Positions 63,961-64,000 of a stretch of 64,000 nt of DNA are shown piece after piece; positions within the stretch are counted from its first letter, which is position 1, and every line of letters begins with the position of its first letter. A model generated the notes under the pieces. That model ran no database searches. It was not told the DNA's origin and was given only the letters and a program-made list of their open reading frames with translations. The position numbers and the translations under genes were made by a program. Source of the stretch: Syngnathus acus (taxonomy: Eukaryota; Chordata; Actinopteri; Syngnathiformes; Syngnathidae); assembly GCF_901709675.1 (NCBI RefSeq), contig NC_051093.1:2935053-2999052 (forward strand), given 5' to 3'.

Positions 63961-64000
63961 TTGTATCATTTTATTCAGTATTTAAAAGTATCAAAGTATT

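Overview
This is nuclear DNA from a ray-finned fish, most likely a teleost. It holds compact, intron-rich protein genes with GT-AG splice sites, (CA)n and other microsatellites, tRNA-derived SINE, LINE-tail, hAT, Tc1 and Ty3/Gypsy remnants, and vertebrate-specific genes such as lat. I see no bacterial gene, CRISPR array or phage. I rebuilt most exon chains by hand from splice sites, homology and reading-frame continuity. No search was run.

Layout, left to right: kat8 (minus, running off the left edge); a Ty3/Gypsy fragment; rcbtb1 (minus); a tandem repeat block with a nested hAT MITE; rnf25 (minus), head-to-head with anapc2 (plus, 14 exons, 810 codons); rab35-like (minus), convergent with anapc2; srrm2 (minus, 12 coding exons, 1211 codons), head-to-head with arl6ip1 (plus, 203 codons); a Tc1-like remnant; two tandem multi-domain serine protease genes (plus, 33.2-44.1 kb); an unidentified Cys-rich membrane protein gene (minus); eif1 (minus); srsf2 (minus); then lat, spns1 and nfatc2ip (all minus); and repeats to the right edge.

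The most interesting block is the protease pair. Gene 1 encodes a predicted 1269-residue secreted polyserase-like protein: SP1, SP2, a Pro/Thr/Ser linker of about 400 residues built on a 62-residue repeat, then SP3. SP1 has Gly in place of the catalytic Ser. SP2 keeps the triad but has a damaged specificity pocket and oxyanion loop. Only SP3 looks like a normal, activatable trypsin-type domain. Gene 2 encodes 565 residues: one intact protease domain, one domain with all three triad residues replaced (Gln, Asn, Thr), and a hydrophobic C-terminus. In human, KAT8 lies beside PRSS8 and PRSS36 (polyserase-2) on 16p11.2. SRRM2, ARL6IP1, LAT, SPNS1 and NFATC2IP are also chromosome 16 genes, so the window is partly a chromosome-16-like block.

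From about 47 to 62 kb, several otherwise well-conserved genes (eif1, spns1, nfatc2ip, one lat junction) carry many isolated one-base insertions or deletions with little other decay. I read this as probable sequence or assembly error rather than pseudogenes, but it could be real.
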